Shown here: positions 43,683 to 52,625 of the stretch, piece after piece
Position numbering within the stretch: the stretch's first letter is position 1
Layout of the letters: the number at the start of each line of letters is the position of its first letter
Source of the DNA: Candidatus Bathyarchaeota archaeon
GTDB lineage: Archaea > Thermoproteota > Bathyarchaeia > TCS64
Direction of reading: 5' to 3'
Length of the DNA stretch: 64,000 nt
Assembly (NCBI GenBank): GCA_020346605.1
Contig: CP070784.1
Coordinates: forward strand, 1,895,365-1,959,364
Notes under the pieces: model-generated
What the model saw: only the letters and a program-made list of their open reading frames with translations
What the model was told of the DNA's origin: nothing
The model's database searches: none
Program-made: the position numbers and the translations under genes

Positions 43683-44081
43683 GTGGCGGCCGTCGTCCTG
43701 TCAGATGAGAAAGTGCTGCTCACCTTAAGGGGGAACGAGCCGTCCAAGGGCACTTGGGGCCTGCCCGGAGGTGTCGTCGAGCTGGGCGAGTCTGTGCAGG
43801 GGGCCGTAATCCGGGAGGTCGAGGAGGAGACGGGCATCCGAGTCAGACCAGAGCGGCTCATCACGGTGTTCGACAGGGTCGTGAAGGACGGAGATGGGAG
43901 GATAAGGTTCCATTATGTGCTGTGCGAGTACCTCTGTGCGACGACAGGTGGCGCGCTAAGAGCGTCTTCCGATGCCAAGGACGCGGTCTGGGTGCCCTTA
44001 AACAGGCTCGACTCTTTTGTTCTAAGCGCAGGAACCAGGCGGTTTATTGAGAACGCGGTCAGGGACTCAGAGCCTCTCTAG
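43683..44081 (+). CDS. Nudix hydrolase, probably starting upstream at a non-standard codon
   Basis: Nudix box GGVVELGESVQGAVIREVEEETGI, here split as GGVVELGESV then REVEEETGI, is complete. Members hydrolyse nucleoside diphosphates linked to other groups. From GTG at 43683 the protein has 132 residues but lacks the first strand. The frame is open back to 43644 and reads T-RREYPDSPIAAVAAVVLS, the usual start of the family. ACG at 43647 lies 8 nt after AAGGGGGG (43631-43638) and is the only reasonable initiator. No ATG, GTG or TTG exists in that part. Confidence 0.88.
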   Translation: MAAVVLSDEKVLLTLRGNEPSKGTWGLPGGVVELGESVQGAVIREVEEETGIRVRPERLITVFDRVVKDGDGRIRFHYVLCEYLCATTGGALRASSDAKDAVWVPLNRLDSFVLSAGTRRFIENAVRDSEPL

Positions 44082-44129
44082 GAAACGTTTATATCCATTT
44101 GGATGAATAAAATACCTGTTATATCCCAA

Positions 44130-44393
44130 ATGGATGATATTGTCGTGGAAAATAGTGATACCGTAAAGGTAACGTTGGACTGCACCGGGCTCTTCTGCCC
44201 CATGCCCATAGTCAAGATGAGGAAGAGCATGAAGGAGCTTCGCCCAGGCGAGAGGATCAGGGTCCTTGCGACCGATCCCGGTAGCATGAGGGACTTCAAG
44301 TCGTGGGCCGAGAAGACTGGCAACATCCTCCTGGAAGCCTCTGAGAGCGACGGCGTCTACACCTACGTCATCGAGAAGAAGGAGAGAAGTTGA
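44130..44393 (+). CDS. tusA: TusA-family sulfur carrier
   Basis: 87 residues. DCTGLFCPMPIVKMRKSM carries the TusA CPxP cysteine near residue 23, which holds persulfide sulfur. ATG at 44103 is also in frame, but the TATA box CGTTTATAT (44086-44094) is centred 40 nt before 44130, which is preferred. It is the first gene of a five-gene sulfur relay operon (44.1-45.8 kb), with 1 nt to the next start. Confidence 0.9.
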   Translation: MDDIVVENSDTVKVTLDCTGLFCPMPIVKMRKSMKELRPGERIRVLATDPGSMRDFKSWAEKTGNILLEASESDGVYTYVIEKKERS

Positions 44394-44394
44394 G

Positions 44395-44814
44395 ATGAAC
44401 GAGAGAAAGAAGATGGCCATCATCGTGCACTCGGGCACGATGGACAAGCTGTACCCTGTGTTTATGCTCGCCAGCTCCGGCTCGGCGATGGACTTGGAGG
44501 TCCACCTGTTCTTTACCTTCTGGGGGCTCAACGCTCTGAAGAGGGGAGGTCTGGACGGTGCGAAGCTGCCAGGCCTGATGAGCCTCGGGACGGGCATGAT
44601 GAAGGGGCGCATAAGGGACGCCAAGGTGCCCCCACTCACGGAGCTGCTCCGGATGTGCCGGGAGATGGGAAATCTGAAGATCTACGCCTGCAGCACCACG
44701 ATGGAGCTGATGAATGTCAAGGAGGAGGAGCTGATCCCCGAGGTCGACGACATCGTCGGGGCCACCGTCTTCCTGGACATCGCTCTGGACGCCGACGTGC
44801 AGCTCTTCATATAG
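44395..44814 (+). CDS. DsrE2-like protein
   Basis: 139 residues. KMAIIVHSGTMDKLYPVFMLASSGSAM, then VHLFFTFWGLNALKRGG and LKIYACSTTMELM, with a Cys in the last, match the DsrE2/peroxiredoxin-like branch of the DsrE superfamily. This branch is often encoded next to TusA and moves sulfur between carriers. It is adjacent to tusA and the following DsrE-type gene without gaps. Confidence 0.85.
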   Translation: MNERKKMAIIVHSGTMDKLYPVFMLASSGSAMDLEVHLFFTFWGLNALKRGGLDGAKLPGLMSLGTGMMKGRIRDAKVPPLTELLRMCREMGNLKIYACSTTMELMNVKEEELIPEVDDIVGATVFLDIALDADVQLFI

Positions 44815-45195
44815 GTGTGGTGCGCAGTGGCCAGGAAGCTCACGCTCTTTCTCTGCGACTCCCCCTTCCAGCACGAGAGCGTGGACCACGCCGTGGAGCT
44901 AGCCAGGGCGGCGCTGAGGAAGGGGCACGAGGTCTCCGTCTATCTGATGATGGACGGCGTCTACGGTCCCATATCCTCACAGAAAGGTGAGCCCTTCAAG
45001 ATGCCTTCGGTGTCGGAGAGGTTCGCCGAGCTGATCGAGGAGGGACTGAAGATCTCCTCGTGCAGGGTCTGCATGGAGTTAAGGGGTGTCCTGGCAGAAA
45101 GCCTCCCAGAAGGAGTGGACGTGGGGGGCATCTTCGACCTGTCCGAGATGATAGCTGAGTCGGATGTCGTGGTCAACCTAGTGGGGGGAAGCTGA
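44815..45195 (+). CDS. DsrE/TusD-like sulfur relay protein
   Basis: 126 residues from GTG. LTLFLCDSPFQHESVDHAVELARAALRKGHEVSVYLMMDGVY is a DsrE-type beginning. ISSCRVCMELRGV has the two cysteines where TusD/DsrE carry the active sulfur. It starts right after the DsrE2 stop and ends next to the following ATG. Confidence 0.85.
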   Translation: MWCAVARKLTLFLCDSPFQHESVDHAVELARAALRKGHEVSVYLMMDGVYGPISSQKGEPFKMPSVSERFAELIEEGLKISSCRVCMELRGVLAESLPEGVDVGGIFDLSEMIAESDVVVNLVGGS

Positions 45196-45534
45196 ATGGC
45201 TGACAAGAACATCCTCGTCGTGATAAAATCCAAGCCTTACACGACTCTGAACTCCTACGAGGCGATGCGTGTGGCCATGGGCCTCTGGGAGCACGCCGTG
45301 AAAGTCGTGTGGACTGGGGACGGGGTCTACTCTCTGCTGAAGGGTGCCGATCACTCGCTGACCCAGGTTTTCCACAGAGACCTGCCTGAACTTGACATCG
45401 AGGCTTACGCCGACGGTAGCGCGTTGAGCAGGAGAGGTCTCACGGAGCAAGATATTCTCCCGAGAATCGAGATCGCGGACCGAGCCAAGGTGGTCGAGCT
45501 GATGATGGGTGCAGAGGTCTCACTTGTCTTCTGA
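45196..45534 (+). CDS. DsrF/TusC-like sulfur relay protein
   Basis: 112 residues. NILVVIKSKPYTTLNSYEAMRVAMGLWEHAVKVVWTGDGVYSLLKG matches the DsrF/TusC subunit. The sequence has no cysteine, so it probably has a structural role in the DsrEFH-type hexamer. Confidence 0.8.
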   Translation: MADKNILVVIKSKPYTTLNSYEAMRVAMGLWEHAVKVVWTGDGVYSLLKGADHSLTQVFHRDLPELDIEAYADGSALSRRGLTEQDILPRIEIADRAKVVELMMGAEVSLVF

Positions 45535-45543
45535 GGTGGTTGG

Positions 45544-45849
45544 ATGAAAAGATTACTGGCCTTGAATCGATGCGAGCCTGAGGCTCTAGAACAAGTCGAC
45601 GACCTCAATGAGAACTGTGAAGTTGAGATCGTCCTGATGCAGGACGCGGTGTACATGGCGCAGAAAACAAACGAATTTGAGGATGAAATAAACAGACATG
45701 TCATGGAAGGCGTCCAATTCTATCTTCTGAGCATTGATGTGGAAAGAAGGGGACTCGATGACCGGCTAATACCGGGAGTAAAGCTCGTTGACTATGATGA
45801 ACTCGTGGATCTTCTCTTCAGAGAGGATCAGACGGTGCTGAACGTGTAG
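45544..45849 (+). CDS. DsrH/TusB-like sulfur relay protein
   Basis: 101 residues. CEVEIVLMQDAVYMAQ and VQFYLLSIDVERRGL, plus a C-terminal VKLVDYDELVDLLF, fit DsrH/TusB. It closes the tusA-DsrE2-DsrEFH set. It is distinctly AT-richer than the preceding four genes. The route probably supplies sulfur for tRNA thiolation or other sulfur trafficking; the final acceptor is not in the window. Confidence 0.8.
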   Translation: MKRLLALNRCEPEALEQVDDLNENCEVEIVLMQDAVYMAQKTNEFEDEINRHVMEGVQFYLLSIDVERRGLDDRLIPGVKLVDYDELVDLLFREDQTVLNV

Positions 45850-45861
45850 ATGTGATCCGAT

Positions 45862-46314
45862 ATGATCGAACTTGATGCGATGGACAAGACGATCTTAAAG
45901 CTACTATCCGAGGATTCCAGGCGCTCCTACAGGGAGATCGCCAAGGAGCTCGGTGTGAGCCATGCCAACGTGTCGGCCAGGATAAGGCGCCTCGAGGACG
46001 CGAGGGTGATACGGGGGTACACGACCGTCCTCGACCCCGAGACGCTAAACCTCTACCCCCTCTGCATAAGAATTTCAGCTGGACCCGGTGCCGATCTCTC
46101 CTCGATAGAGAGAGAGGTGGCCCGTCTTGAGAGGTCCAACGTGGTCCTCAGGGTCTCGGGAGACTGCGAACTTCTGGTGCTGGCCATGTGCGAGGACCGG
46201 CAGGAGGCCCTTGAGCTCCTCAACGAGGTCTCTGGAATACACGGCGTCGACAAAGCCGAGAGCCACGTCGTCCTCGAGGCCGTGAAGATCTCGGGGAAGA
46301 ATATGAGAGAGTAG
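45862..46314 (+). CDS. Lrp/AsnC-family transcriptional regulator
   Basis: 150 residues. DKTILKLLSEDSRRSYREIAKELGVSHANVSARIRRLEDARVIRGYT is the winged helix. The C-terminal RAM/AsnC ligand domain follows (LYPLCIRISAGPGADL to KAESHVVLEAVKI). Such proteins sense amino acids or related metabolites. It lies 12 nt after the sulfur relay operon and 55 nt before hyuA, so it may control either. Confidence 0.9.
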   Translation: MIELDAMDKTILKLLSEDSRRSYREIAKELGVSHANVSARIRRLEDARVIRGYTTVLDPETLNLYPLCIRISAGPGADLSSIEREVARLERSNVVLRVSGDCELLVLAMCEDRQEALELLNEVSGIHGVDKAESHVVLEAVKISGKNMRE

Positions 46315-46369
46315 GTCTCCTCGGAACGTTCTTGAGAGGTTTTTAATCCCTCTTCCGCCTGAAGGTAGG

Positions 46370-48472
46370 TTGCTGAGGGATCAGGCTCTGTACAGGGTCA
46401 GCGTTGATGTCGGTGGAACCTTCACGGATCTTGTAGCCTTAGACATGGCTTCAGGAGAGATGATCAACATCAAGGTCCCCTCCGTCCCGAGGGGTCCTGA
46501 GGAGGGCGTGATGGAGGCCATGGAGCGGTTCCTCGCGGACAAGGAGCCAGGAGCCGTCGGCATGGTCGGCCACGCCACGACGATAGCCACCAACGCCCTC
46601 TTCGGCCAGCTGGACCTGGAGCTCCCAAAGTCCGCGCTGATCACGACGAAGGGATTCAGGGATGTCATCGAGATTGGGCGCCAGAGGCGTGCTGAGGTCT
46701 ACAACCTGTTCTTCAGGCGCCCGGAGATGCTCGTGGGGCGGAGGCACAGGTACGAGGTCGAGGAGCGGGTGGACCAGCACGGGCGGGTGCTAACGCCGCT
46801 CAAGATGGAGGAGTTGGAGAACGTCCTCGAAGACATCGAGAGGGAAGGGATCGAGTCCCTTTCGATCGGGTTTATCAACTCCTACTCCAACCAGGACCAC
46901 GAGGAGGAGGTGTCCCGGAGGGTCAGGGATCGCTTCCCCGATCTCCACGTGACCACCTCCAGCAGCGCCTCCAGCGGCTACAGGGAGTACGAGAGGTTCA
47001 GCACCGCCGTCGTAAACTCGACCCTGATGCCCATCGTCCACACTTACCTCTCGAGGCTATCCGAGAGTCTCAGCACCAGAGGCGTCGGAGTGCCCCTCTA
47101 CGTGATGCAGTCCAACGGCGGAATGGCGAAGGCCGACATCGTTTCGCACAAGCCCGTCACCGTCGTCGAGTCGGGGCCAGCGTCCGGCGTCATCGCCGCG
47201 GCCTGGCTCGGGGAGCAGGTGGGGAGGAGGGACGTGATGAGCTTCGACATGGGAGGGACCACGGCTAAGGCCGGGACCGTCAGGGGGCGGATACCAGAGG
47301 TGGTCCCAGAGTACGAGGTCGCCGGGAAGGTCCATATGGGGCGCCTCCTACAGGGGAGCGGCTATCCCGTCAGGTTCCCCTTCATCGACCTAGCCGAGTG
47401 CAGCGCCGGCGGAGGGACCATCGCATGGGTAGACGAGGGTGGTGCGCTCAACGTGGGCCCCGTGAGCGCGGGAGCCTCCCCAGGACCGGCATGCTACGGT
47501 AAGGGGGGAAGGGAGCCGACGATCACCGACGCCAACGTCATCCTGGGAAGGCTTAACCCCGAAAGCATCCTGGGAGGGGGAATGCCTATATATCCGGGGA
47601 ACGCGACAATGGCGCTACGAAGACTCGGCGAAAGGCTCGACATGGATGCGTACGAGGTGGCTGCGAGCGTCGTCAGGATCACCAACTCGTTGATGTCGAA
47701 GATACTGAAGATCGTCTCTGTCGAGAGGGGATTCGACCCTCGCAGTTTCGCCCTCGTCGCCTTCGGCGGAGCCGGGCCGATGCATGCCTGTGCACTTGCC
47801 GAAGAGTTGGGGGTAAGGGAGATCGTGATCCCCCCGTACCCAGGCATGTTCAGTGCTCTAGGCCTCCTGACCGCAGATCTGTTCCACGACTATTCTCGAT
47901 CACTCGTCAAGAGCTCAGAAGATGTGGACCCGATGGTGGTCGAAGAGCTCTTCAACGAGATGGAAAACGAGGGGAGAAGGACCCTCATCACCGAGGAGGT
48001 CGCGCCTGACTTCATAGCCTTCAAGAGGACGCTGGAGCTGAGATACCGAGGACAGTCGTATGAGTTGGCTGTGGACGTAGGGAAGCCGTTCGATCAGGTT
48101 TCACTGAAGGAGGGAGTCGACAGGTTCCACAAGAGGCACAACGAGATCTACGGATACGACGCCGTCGATGAGCCTGTCGAGGTGATAAACGTAGGCCTGA
48201 GGGCCATCGGTAGGACCCCTAAACCGAGATTGGCTGATGTCCCCCCATTGGAAGGTGACGCTTCCTCGAAGGTAACCCGGCTCGTTTATTACGAGGGGCC
48301 TGAAAACTGGCTTGAGACCCCAGTCTACAGCAGGGAAGCCCTCGGCGCTGGTCACGAGTTCAAGGGGCCATCGATCGTCGAGCAGTACGACTCCACGACC
48401 GTGGTCTATCCAGGGTGGGATGTCTCTGTGGGGAAGTACGGCGTCATGACTCTGAGGAGGGGCGAGTATTGA
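46370..48472 (+). CDS. hyuA: Hydantoinase A / 5-oxoprolinase-type subunit
   Basis: 700 residues from TTG. YRVSVDVGGTFTDLVALD is the first ATP-binding motif. GHATTIATNALFG, VMQSNGGMAKADIV, SFDMGGTTAKAG and FGGAGPMHACALAEELG are actin-like ATPase signatures of the HyuA/5-oxoprolinase/acetone carboxylase family. ATP-dependent opening of a cyclic amide is the usual reaction. TATA-like GTTTTTAATC is at about 46338-46347. Its stop overlaps the hyuB start by 4 nt. Confidence 0.92.
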   Translation: MLRDQALYRVSVDVGGTFTDLVALDMASGEMINIKVPSVPRGPEEGVMEAMERFLADKEPGAVGMVGHATTIATNALFGQLDLELPKSALITTKGFRDVIEIGRQRRAEVYNLFFRRPEMLVGRRHRYEVEERVDQHGRVLTPLKMEELENVLEDIEREGIESLSIGFINSYSNQDHEEEVSRRVRDRFPDLHVTTSSSASSGYREYERFSTAVVNSTLMPIVHTYLSRLSESLSTRGVGVPLYVMQSNGGMAKADIVSHKPVTVVESGPASGVIAAAWLGEQVGRRDVMSFDMGGTTAKAGTVRGRIPEVVPEYEVAGKVHMGRLLQGSGYPVRFPFIDLAECSAGGGTIAWVDEGGALNVGPVSAGASPGPACYGKGGREPTITDANVILGRLNPESILGGGMPIYPGNATMALRRLGERLDMDAYEVAASVVRITNSLMSKILKIVSVERGFDPRSFALVAFGGAGPMHACALAEELGVREIVIPPYPGMFSALGLLTADLFHDYSRSLVKSSEDVDPMVVEELFNEMENEGRRTLITEEVAPDFIAFKRTLELRYRGQSYELAVDVGKPFDQVSLKEGVDRFHKRHNEIYGYDAVDEPVEVINVGLRAIGRTPKPRLADVPPLEGDASSKVTRLVYYEGPENWLETPVYSREALGAGHEFKGPSIVEQYDSTTVVYPGWDVSVGKYGVMTLRRGEY

Positions 48473-50193
48473 CCGTTGATTCCACCACCGTCGAGGTGAT
48501 CAAGGGAGCCCTCATTTACGCAGCCGAAGAGATGGGAGTCGCCCTCAGGATGTCGGCCTACTCCCCCAACATCAAGGAGAGGATGGACCATAGCTGCGCC
48601 ATCTTCGACCACAGGCGCAGGCTCGTCGCCCAGGCGGAGCACATCCCCGTCCACCTGGGCTCCATGGCCCTGGCGGTGAGGGAGGGGCTCGACGCATACG
48701 GCGGGGCGCTGGAGCCCGGTGACATGATACTCCTGAACGATCCCTACCTCAGCGGGACCCACCTCCCCGATCTGACTCTGATCGCCCCCGTCTACGACGG
48801 CGGAGAGCTGATCGGGTACGCTGCGAACAAAGCCCACCACACCGATGTCGGCGGGAAGGCTCCGGGGAGCATCGCAGGGGACTCGACTGAGCTCTACCAG
48901 GAGGGTCTGATCATCCCTCCCGTCAAGTTCCTGAAAGGGGGGGAGATCAATCAGGAAATCGTAAACCTCATCAGCAGCAACGTGAGAACCCCCGAGACCC
49001 AGATGGGCGACTTACGAGCCCAGATCGCGGCAAACAACACCGGCGCGAGGAGGTTCATCGAGCTCGTAGAGGACCACGGCGCTGCGACTGTGCATGAGGC
49101 CATGGAGGAGATAATGGACTACTCCGAGCGCAGGATGAGGGCGGAGATCAGTGCCATCCCCGACGGTGTCTACACGGCGAAAGACTGGATGGAGGACACC
49201 GGCTCTGGCGAAGAGCCCGCCGAGGTGGTCGTCAGCGTGAAGGTCGACAGTGATGCCATTGTCTTCGACTACACGGGCACGGCGGATCAGGTCGACGGGC
49301 CCGTGAACGCTCCCCTCGGGGTCACCATCGCCGGGATATACTACACCCTCATCTCTATCACCGATTCCACCATCCCCGTGAACGACGGCTGCTTCCGCCC
49401 AGTAACGCTCCTCATACCCTATGGGTGCATGATGAACCCGAGGAGGCCGGCTCCCGTTGCTGGAGGGAACGTCGAAACGAGCCAGAGGAACGTAGACGTC
49501 CTGATGAAGGCCCTCTCGCAAGCCGTGCCGGAAAGGGTCCCAGCGGCAGGCCCAGGGACCATGAGCAACATCAGCATCGGTGGGCAGAGGGAGGACGGTT
49601 CGCCTTGGACCTTCTACGAGACGGTCGGCGGAGGGAGCGGCGGTCGCCCCGACTCTGACGGCGTCGACGGGGTGCATGTCAACATGACCAACACCATGAA
49701 TACACCCATGGAGGCCCTGGAGGCCTACCTGCCCCTGAGGTTTGAGTCCTACGCCCTCAGACCAGACAGCGGCGGACCCGGCGAGTGGAGGGGGGGATGC
49801 GGGATCGAGAGGAGCTGGACCCTCACAGCTCCGAGGGCGACCCTTTCCATCCTTGCCGAGAGGGTGAAGCTCCCGCCCTGGGGGCTGAGGGGAGGCGGTG
49901 AGGGCGCCCTGGGAGAGTACATATTCAGGCACAGGGACGGTAGAACAGAGCGGCTACCCTCCAAGTGCACGGTTAACCTACAAGAGGGGGACACCTTGGT
50001 GATCAGGACCCCGGGCGGTGGGGGATACGGCGATCCCCTAAACAGGGATCCGTCGTCTGTGCTGAGAGATGTGGTGAACGGCTTGGTCTCGGTCGAGGCG
50101 GCCGTTAGGGACTACGGGGTCGTGGTCAACCCGGAGAGGCTTCAGGTCAGAGTTGAGGCGACCAAGAGGACCCGACGCAGGAAGACCAGATGA
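48469..50193 (+). CDS. hyuB: Hydantoinase B / 5-oxoprolinase-type subunit
   Basis: 574 residues from TTG in a TTGA overlap with the hyuA stop. STTVEVIKGALIYAAEEMGVALRMSAYSPNIKERMDHSCA and GDMILLNDPYLSGTHLPDLTLIAPVY are HyuB signatures. GGSGGRPDSDGVDGVHVNMTNTMNTP is the conserved later motif. It forms the catalytic complex with HyuA. The nearby gamma-glutamyltransferase gene makes 5-oxoproline or a hydantoin a reasonable substrate guess. Confidence 0.92.
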   Translation: MTVDSTTVEVIKGALIYAAEEMGVALRMSAYSPNIKERMDHSCAIFDHRRRLVAQAEHIPVHLGSMALAVREGLDAYGGALEPGDMILLNDPYLSGTHLPDLTLIAPVYDGGELIGYAANKAHHTDVGGKAPGSIAGDSTELYQEGLIIPPVKFLKGGEINQEIVNLISSNVRTPETQMGDLRAQIAANNTGARRFIELVEDHGAATVHEAMEEIMDYSERRMRAEISAIPDGVYTAKDWMEDTGSGEEPAEVVVSVKVDSDAIVFDYTGTADQVDGPVNAPLGVTIAGIYYTLISITDSTIPVNDGCFRPVTLLIPYGCMMNPRRPAPVAGGNVETSQRNVDVLMKALSQAVPERVPAAGPGTMSNISIGGQREDGSPWTFYETVGGGSGGRPDSDGVDGVHVNMTNTMNTPMEALEAYLPLRFESYALRPDSGGPGEWRGGCGIERSWTLTAPRATLSILAERVKLPPWGLRGGGEGALGEYIFRHRDGRTERLPSKCTVNLQEGDTLVIRTPGGGGYGDPLNRDPSSVLRDVVNGLVSVEAAVRDYGVVVNPERLQVRVEATKRTRRRKTR

Positions 50194-50256
50194 ACGGACA
50201 CTCGTTTAAAACCGTGCATAAACCCTAAATCCCCTTCTGAGAGATCTAGAGCCGTA

Positions 50257-50787
50257 ATGGTCGACCTGTGGAGGGATTTCCCCGCTGGCCCCGACCCGCC
50301 AGACGAGGTCAACGTCGTGATAGAGCTGACCCGCGGGAGCAGGAACAAGTACGAGTACGACGCCAGGGCAGGGGTCTTCAGGCTCGACAGGGTCCTCTAC
50401 ACCTACTTCCCCTGCGACTACGGCTTCATTCCGCAGACCCTGGACGACGACGGCGACCCCCTCGACGCCGTGCTCCTCATCAACGAGACCACGTTCACTG
50501 GCTGCGTCGCCGTCGCCAGGCCCGTCGCCAACATCAAGATGGTTGACGAGGGCAGGCCCGACGACAAGATCGTCACAGTCTCCACCACCGACCACTTCTA
50601 CGGGCACGTGAAGTCCCTCGACGACATACCGGCCTCGCTGGTCCGGGAGCTCACCTATTTCTTCGAGAACTATAAGAGGGCCGAGGGGATTGCGACCAGC
50701 GTCGAACGGTGGGACGGCGCCGACGAGGCGAAGCGGATCATAGAGTGGGCAGGGGAGTACTACAGGGAGCACGAGGCGCTGGACTAA
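50257..50787 (+). CDS. ppa: Inorganic pyrophosphatase (class A)
   Basis: 176 residues. YFPCDYGFIPQTLDDDGDPLDAVLL holds the signature aspartates. RNKYEYD is the first conserved site, and GRPDDKIVTVSTTD and ERTGxxAxxEW-like SLVRELTYFFENYK follow. It hydrolyses PPi to phosphate, driving biosynthetic reactions. It lies between hyuB and the gamma-glutamyltransferase gene without strong links to either. Confidence 0.93.
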   Translation: MVDLWRDFPAGPDPPDEVNVVIELTRGSRNKYEYDARAGVFRLDRVLYTYFPCDYGFIPQTLDDDGDPLDAVLLINETTFTGCVAVARPVANIKMVDEGRPDDKIVTVSTTDHFYGHVKSLDDIPASLVRELTYFFENYKRAEGIATSVERWDGADEAKRIIEWAGEYYREHEALD

Positions 50788-50866
50788 GGGACGTAGGTAA
50801 CTTCGCTCTATCCAAAAAGATATACTCCTAGTGGGCCCCATGAACCATCGACCAGAGGTGCAACCT

Positions 50867-52579
50867 ATGGACGTCAGACAATCCAACACCATCGCAACCT
50901 TCAAGAACGAGGTGGTGGCCAGCAAGGGGGTCGTCGCAGCGAACCACCCCCTCGCCAGCCTGGCTGGCGTGGAGATGCTGGCAAGAGGCGGGAACGCCTT
51001 CGACGCTGCCGTGGCTTCTCTCTTTGCCCTCACAGTCGTCGAGCCGATGATGGTGAGCATGTTCGGCGCCGGCTTCTTCGTCTATAGGGACGCCGAGTCC
51101 GGCGAGATAGAGACACTGGACAACTACGCCGTAGCCCCCAAGGCGGCGACGGAGGACATGTACACCCCCGTCGATGTGCGCCAGCCGGGTCAGGGGCTCT
51201 TCGAGACCGTGGACTGCAGCAACATGGTGGGCCGTCGCGCCGTCGCCACCCCCGGGAACCTCAAAGCGTGGGAGCATGTCGTCGAGGAGTACGGTGAGCT
51301 GAGCTTCGAGGAGGTGATATCTCCCGCCGTAATGTTAGCCCGGAAGGGGTACAGGGCCAGCGAGTACCTGGCCTACGTTGTGGGGCTGATGGAGTCTGAC
51401 ATAGCGAGTTTCCCGGAGACCGCAGCGGCCTTCCTCCCCGGGGGGCGGGCTATCAGTGCAGGGGACGCCGTGGTTATGCCTGACTACGCGGAGACCTTGG
51501 AGGAGGTCGCAGAGAAGGGCTCCGGTCACCTGTACGGGGGCAGGCTGGGGAGGGCCGTGGTTGACGACATGGCAGAGAACGGCGGCCTCCTCGCAATGAA
51601 GGACCTCCTCGACTACAAGCTCATCCCCAGGAAGCCCATAAAGGGGACATACAGGGACCGCTTCGAGATCTGCTCCATGCCCCCCGGGAGCAGCGGAGGC
51701 ACTCATATAATACAGATGCTCAACATGCTGGAGCACTTCGACGTAGCCGCGATGGGCTTCGCTTCTGTCGAGTACGTCCACCTGTACGCCGAGGTACTCA
51801 AGATCGCCTTTGCGGACCGCCAGATGTACATGGGGGACCCAAGCAGGGTGGAAGTGCCCGTAGAGGGGCTCACGTCGAAGGAGTACGCGGCTGAGAGGGT
51901 CAAGGAGATCGGGGACACCGCTGCTATGCGCTCCCCGGGGCGGCCCTCACTGTACAGGGGCGACAGTGGCAACACGACCCACGTCTCCGCGATGGACTCC
52001 GAGGGGAATATGGTGGCCGCTACTCAGACTCTGAACGGCTTCTTTGGCTCCAAGGTGATGGCTCCCGGAACGGGGATGCTGTTGAACAACTGCATGGCCC
52101 TCTTCGACCCGAGGCCGGGTAGGGCCAACTCCGTGGCTGGGGGGAAGAGGATGCTCAGCTCCATGTCCCCCACCATAGTCCTCCGCCGAGGGGAGCCCTT
52201 CATGTGTCTCGGCGGCACAGGGGGCATCCGCATCTTCCCCGAGGTCTGCCGGGCCATCGTCAACGTCGTCGACTTCGGGATGTCAATACAGCAGGCGGTG
52301 GAGGCGCCCCTCGTCTGGACCATGGGTATCCCAGGCACTCCGGGGGAGAAGCTCCACCTGGAGTCCCAGTACTACGAGAAGATGCTGGGCCCCCTCCGGT
52401 CCAGGGGGCACGATCCCTTGATCCTCCCCAAGATAGGGGGCAACATGAACGGCGTTCTCTGGGACTCGGAGACGAAACTGATCCACGGAGGAGCCTGCTG
52501 GAGAGCCGATGGGTCGCCCGCAGGCCTCTCAGGCGGGCCGTCGCATCCCAACGCCCGTAAGCGTGGGCCTCCCGTCTGA
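50867..52579 (+). CDS. ggt: Gamma-glutamyltransferase-family N-terminal nucleophile hydrolase
   Basis: About 570 residues. The catalytic Thr of GNTTHVSAMDSEGNMVA, near residue 370, is exposed by self-cleavage. The N-terminal half has the ANHPLASLAGVEMLARGGNAFDAAVA signature. GGKRMLSSMSPTIV and the GGTGG turn are typical of the small subunit. No signal peptide is present, so it acts inside the cell, unlike secreted bacterial enzymes. TATA AGATATACT (50817-50825) and GAGGTG just before the ATG support the start at 50867; GTG at 50831 is an alternative. Confidence 0.9.
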   Translation: MDVRQSNTIATFKNEVVASKGVVAANHPLASLAGVEMLARGGNAFDAAVASLFALTVVEPMMVSMFGAGFFVYRDAESGEIETLDNYAVAPKAATEDMYTPVDVRQPGQGLFETVDCSNMVGRRAVATPGNLKAWEHVVEEYGELSFEEVISPAVMLARKGYRASEYLAYVVGLMESDIASFPETAAAFLPGGRAISAGDAVVMPDYAETLEEVAEKGSGHLYGGRLGRAVVDDMAENGGLLAMKDLLDYKLIPRKPIKGTYRDRFEICSMPPGSSGGTHIIQMLNMLEHFDVAAMGFASVEYVHLYAEVLKIAFADRQMYMGDPSRVEVPVEGLTSKEYAAERVKEIGDTAAMRSPGRPSLYRGDSGNTTHVSAMDSEGNMVAATQTLNGFFGSKVMAPGTGMLLNNCMALFDPRPGRANSVAGGKRMLSSMSPTIVLRRGEPFMCLGGTGGIRIFPEVCRAIVNVVDFGMSIQQAVEAPLVWTMGIPGTPGEKLHLESQYYEKMLGPLRSRGHDPLILPKIGGNMNGVLWDSETKLIHGGACWRADGSPAGLSGGPSHPNARKRGPPV

Positions 52580-52625
52580 AGGGCAGAACTTAAGGGCTCA
52601 TCGCCCTTATCTTCTATGGATTGTT

